Below the pieces are notes generated by a model. It searched no databases and was not told the DNA's origin. It worked only from the letters and a program-made list of their open reading frames with translations. DNA of 8,422 nt from Gammaproteobacteria bacterium (lineage in GTDB: Bacteria; Pseudomonadota; Gammaproteobacteria; Thiohalomonadales; Thiohalomonadaceae), in contig JAPHSO010000055.1 of the NCBI GenBank assembly GCA_026193675.1, positions 1-8,422 on the forward strand. Direction: 5' to 3'. Made by a program: the position numbers and the translations under genes. Shown piece by piece: positions 6,817 through 8,422 of the stretch (position 1 is its first letter; each line of letters opens with the position of its first letter).

Positions 6817-7428
6817 TTGACACAATTAAACCTAACATTTAAAGGTAATTTTATTGAATCGTTTTCGGTAACGAATCAGTGCATTATCGGTAGTGACCCA
6901 GGCAGTGATATCCATATCGACAGTCTCGCGGTACAGCCACAACACGCTAAAATTGTTGGGAGTGACGGTGAGTTCACAATCAGCAGTCTAAATAGTGATG
7001 CGGAGATAGCGATTAATGGGGAGAAAGCCTCTTCTCAACAGTTAAAGGATGGTGATCAAATTCAGGTTGGAAAGCACACACTTGAATTTGTCCTCACCCC
7101 TGATGCCCCCCAGGAGATGCCCGCAACAGAAGATGTCGATGAGATGCCCATCATCTCGATGAAGAAGAAAGAGGCTTTTCTACAGCTACTCAATGGGAAC
7201 AACGTAGGTAAAACCATCACGCTGACTAAAAGCATGACCAATCTTGGCAAGCCCGGTGTGCAAACTGCTGTCATCGCTCGCAGAGGAGGGGGATTTTTCC
7301 TCTCCCACCTTGAGGGAGAGAGCTCCCCCACAGTAAACGGAAAGCCGATTGGTGATAGCTCCTATGAGCTAAATTCTGGTGATTCAATTCAAATCGGCAA
7401 CATCAAACTACTCTTCTCCCTCTCTTAA
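6817..7428 (+). CDS. Protein with two degenerate FHA domains
   Basis: The 203-residue soluble protein has two FHA-like modules joined by an acidic linker (about 95-116). FHA1 spans about 4-92 with IGSDPGSDIHID (24-35), QPQHAKI (40-46) and ING (67-69). FHA2 spans about 119-202 with LGKPG (143-147), ARRGGGFFLSHLEG (154-167) and VNGKPIG (173-179). FHA domains normally bind phosphothreonine peptides through GR, SxxH and an Asn loop. In FHA1 the Arg is Ser26 and the Ser is Gln40, while His43 and Asn68 remain. FHA2 also lacks the GR and SxxH pair. Binding may be altered or phospho-independent (inference). The start is TTG 6817, with an in-frame stop at 6805 just before it and only a weak ribosome binding site. 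The gene is 21 bp after the CorB-like gene and 16 bp before the PilZ gene, in the same operon. Confidence 0.88.
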   Translation: MTQLNLTFKGNFIESFSVTNQCIIGSDPGSDIHIDSLAVQPQHAKIVGSDGEFTISSLNSDAEIAINGEKASSQQLKDGDQIQVGKHTLEFVLTPDAPQEMPATEDVDEMPIISMKKKEAFLQLLNGNNVGKTITLTKSMTNLGKPGVQTAVIARRGGGFFLSHLEGESSPTVNGKPIGDSSYELNSGDSIQIGNIKLLFSLS

Positions 7429-7431
7429 TAC

Positions 7432-7438
7432 AGGAAAG
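7432..7438 (+). promoter_or_regulatory. Ribosome binding site of the PilZ gene
   Basis: AGGAAAG lies six bases before ATG 7445-7447 and just after the stop of the FHA gene (7426-7428). It supports the ATG start over longer in-frame starts inside the FHA gene. Confidence 0.7.
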
Positions 7439-7444
7439 TTGACT

Positions 7445-7813
7445 ATGGTTGCATCTCACGAAAAACGTCACTTTGCCCGATTCAAATTCGACGGTACTAC
7501 TGAGGTACACTATTTGGGAAAAGTATTTCCGGCAGAACTGATCGACATCTCATTAAGAGGTGCTCTCATCACCAAACCGGCCGATATTGAGCTCCCCCTT
7601 GATAGTGTATGTGACCTGCATATTATTCTTGAAGGTAGCGATATTGTGATCAACATGAGTGGACACATCACTCACAGATTAGAGTCTCAAGTTGGGATCT
7701 GCTGTGACAACATCGATCTTGATAGCGTGACCCATCTCAAGCGTCTTGTTGAACTTAACCTGGGGGATGAATCACAGCTGGAACGCGAGCTGCAAGAGCT
7801 GATTAAGGATTAA
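7445..7813 (+). CDS. PilZ domain protein, likely cyclic-di-GMP receptor
   Basis: The 122-residue protein is a single PilZ domain of about 105 residues with a short acidic helical tail (about 106-122). Both cyclic-di-GMP-binding motifs are intact: RxxxR as RHFAR at residues 8-12 and (D/N)xSxxG as DISLRG at 34-39. It should therefore bind the messenger and relay it to a protein partner, as PilZ proteins do in motility, pilus or envelope control. The partner is not visible; the FHA and CorB-like proteins of the same operon are candidates only by position. The start is ATG 7445 with AGGAAAG six bases upstream. The frame stays open back into the FHA gene, but that part is not PilZ-like. The stop lies 2 bp from the radA stop on the other strand. 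Confidence 0.93.
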   Translation: MVASHEKRHFARFKFDGTTEVHYLGKVFPAELIDISLRGALITKPADIELPLDSVCDLHIILEGSDIVINMSGHITHRLESQVGICCDNIDLDSVTHLKRLVELNLGDESQLERELQELIKD

Positions 7814-7815
7814 AA

Positions 7816-8422
7816 TTAAAGCTCGTTAAAGACCTCAGATAGACGTCTTACCCCCACCACCTCAATTCCTTCAATCTTCTTCTTTGGCATATTTCCCTTG
7901 GGAATAATGGCTCGGGTAAATCCATGTTTACTCGCCTCTCTAAGTCGATCCTGTCCATTAGGTACGGGACGAATCTCTCCCGAAAGGCCAATCTCCCCAA
8001 AGACAATTAAATTTTCAGGCAGGGCTCGATCTCTAAGACTTGAGTAGACTGCCAATACCAGTGCCAGATCAGCCGCCGTTTCACTCAGACGTACCCCACC
8101 CACCACATTGACGAAGACATCCTGGTCATAGGTGGCGATGCCACCATGGCGGTGTAGCACCGCCAATAACATTGCCATACGATTACCATCAAGCCCGACT
8201 GTCACCCTTCGAGGATTACCCAGGTGGCTCTCATCGACCAGTGACTGCACCTCGACCAACAGCGGCCGACTCCCCTCTACAGTCACCATCACAGAACTTC
8301 CCGAACTCCCCTGCTCACGATTCGAGAGAAATATCGCGGAGGGATTAGAGACCTCCTTCAGCCCCTGCTCGGTCATTGAGAAAACACCCAACTCATTGAC
8401 CGCCCCGAATCGGTTCTTAACA
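7816..8422 (-). CDS. radA: DNA repair protein RadA (Sms), C-terminal part
   Basis: The frame runs from the right edge of the window to the stop at 7818-7816 and gives the last 201 residues; the zinc finger and RecA-like ATPase lie outside. It begins at the RadA hallmark KNRFG (residues 2-6 of the visible part) and continues with NELGVFSMTEQGL. The Lon-protease-like domain follows: PRRVTVGLDGNRMAMLLAVL, DVFVNVVGGVRLSE, FGEIGLSGEIRPVPNGQDR. RadA is a RecA-related helicase that extends strand exchange and branch migration in recombinational repair. The Lon-like domain is generally regarded as structural, shaping the hexamer on DNA, not as an active protease. The match to Escherichia coli RadA is strong throughout and the 3' end looks intact. 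The gene converges on the PilZ operon with a 2-bp gap. Confidence 0.97.
   Translation of the reverse strand, partial: VKNRFGAVNELGVFSMTEQGLKEVSNPSAIFLSNREQGSSGSSVMVTVEGSRPLLVEVQSLVDESHLGNPRRVTVGLDGNRMAMLLAVLHRHGGIATYDQDVFVNVVGGVRLSETAADLALVLAVYSSLRDRALPENLIVFGEIGLSGEIRPVPNGQDRLREASKHGFTRAIIPKGNMPKKKIEGIEVVGVRRLSEVFNEL

Noticed and set aside
7379..7444. Longer N-terminus for the PilZ protein
   Set aside because: The extension lies inside the FHA coding region in another frame, whereas ATG 7445 has a good ribosome binding site and gives a normal PilZ length.
7796..7824. Hairpin GAGCT/AGCTC across the PilZ-radA junction as a bidirectional terminator
   Set aside because: The stem is only five pairs with a 19-base AT-rich loop and no T run on either side.

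Overview
The window looks like a conserved chromosomal stretch from a gammaproteobacterium. Ffh, YpjD, the YfjD/CorB-type protein and RadA all read like gammaproteobacterial family members. The arrangement of ffh divergent from ypjD-yfjD also matches the order I recall from Escherichia coli. Base composition and codon use look even throughout. I see no insertion sequence, integrase, CRISPR array, tRNA, rRNA or other sign of recent transfer. I cannot name the species. The signalling genes inserted around the core genes suggest a free-living or environmentally responsive bacterium rather than a reduced endosymbiont (inference).

Left half, minus strand, in reading order from about 4369 down to 1: a metallo-beta-lactamase-fold hydrolase resembling class II cyclic-nucleotide phosphodiesterases; ffh (protein subunit of the signal recognition particle); an HDOD-domain protein; a protein joining a thioredoxin/glutaredoxin-like domain (CPHC) to HEAT repeats; and the N-terminal part of a six-helix membrane protein that runs off the left edge. 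The ffh-HDOD-thioredoxin/HEAT genes are 15 bp apart or overlap their signals, so they are probably one transcript.

Right half, plus strand, from 4612 to 7813: ypjD (cytochrome c assembly-like membrane protein), a CNNM/CorB-type membrane protein with CBS domains, a protein with two degenerate FHA domains, and a small PilZ protein with intact cyclic-di-GMP-binding motifs. Gaps are 60, 21 and 16 bp with no terminator between them, so they probably form one operon. It converges with radA (C-terminal part, minus strand, running off the right edge). Only 2 bp separate the PilZ and radA stop codons.

The core functions are membrane protein targeting (Ffh), membrane-embedded assembly or transport proteins (YpjD, CorB) and DNA recombination/repair (RadA). 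Interleaved with them are regulators typical of second-messenger and phospho-signalling: HDOD, FHA, PilZ, a possible cyclic-nucleotide phosphodiesterase and a possible membrane sensor. I find no clearly new system. The items most worth a second look are the thioredoxin-HEAT fusion, the FHA protein that has lost canonical phosphothreonine-binding residues, and the concentration of signalling domains around ffh.
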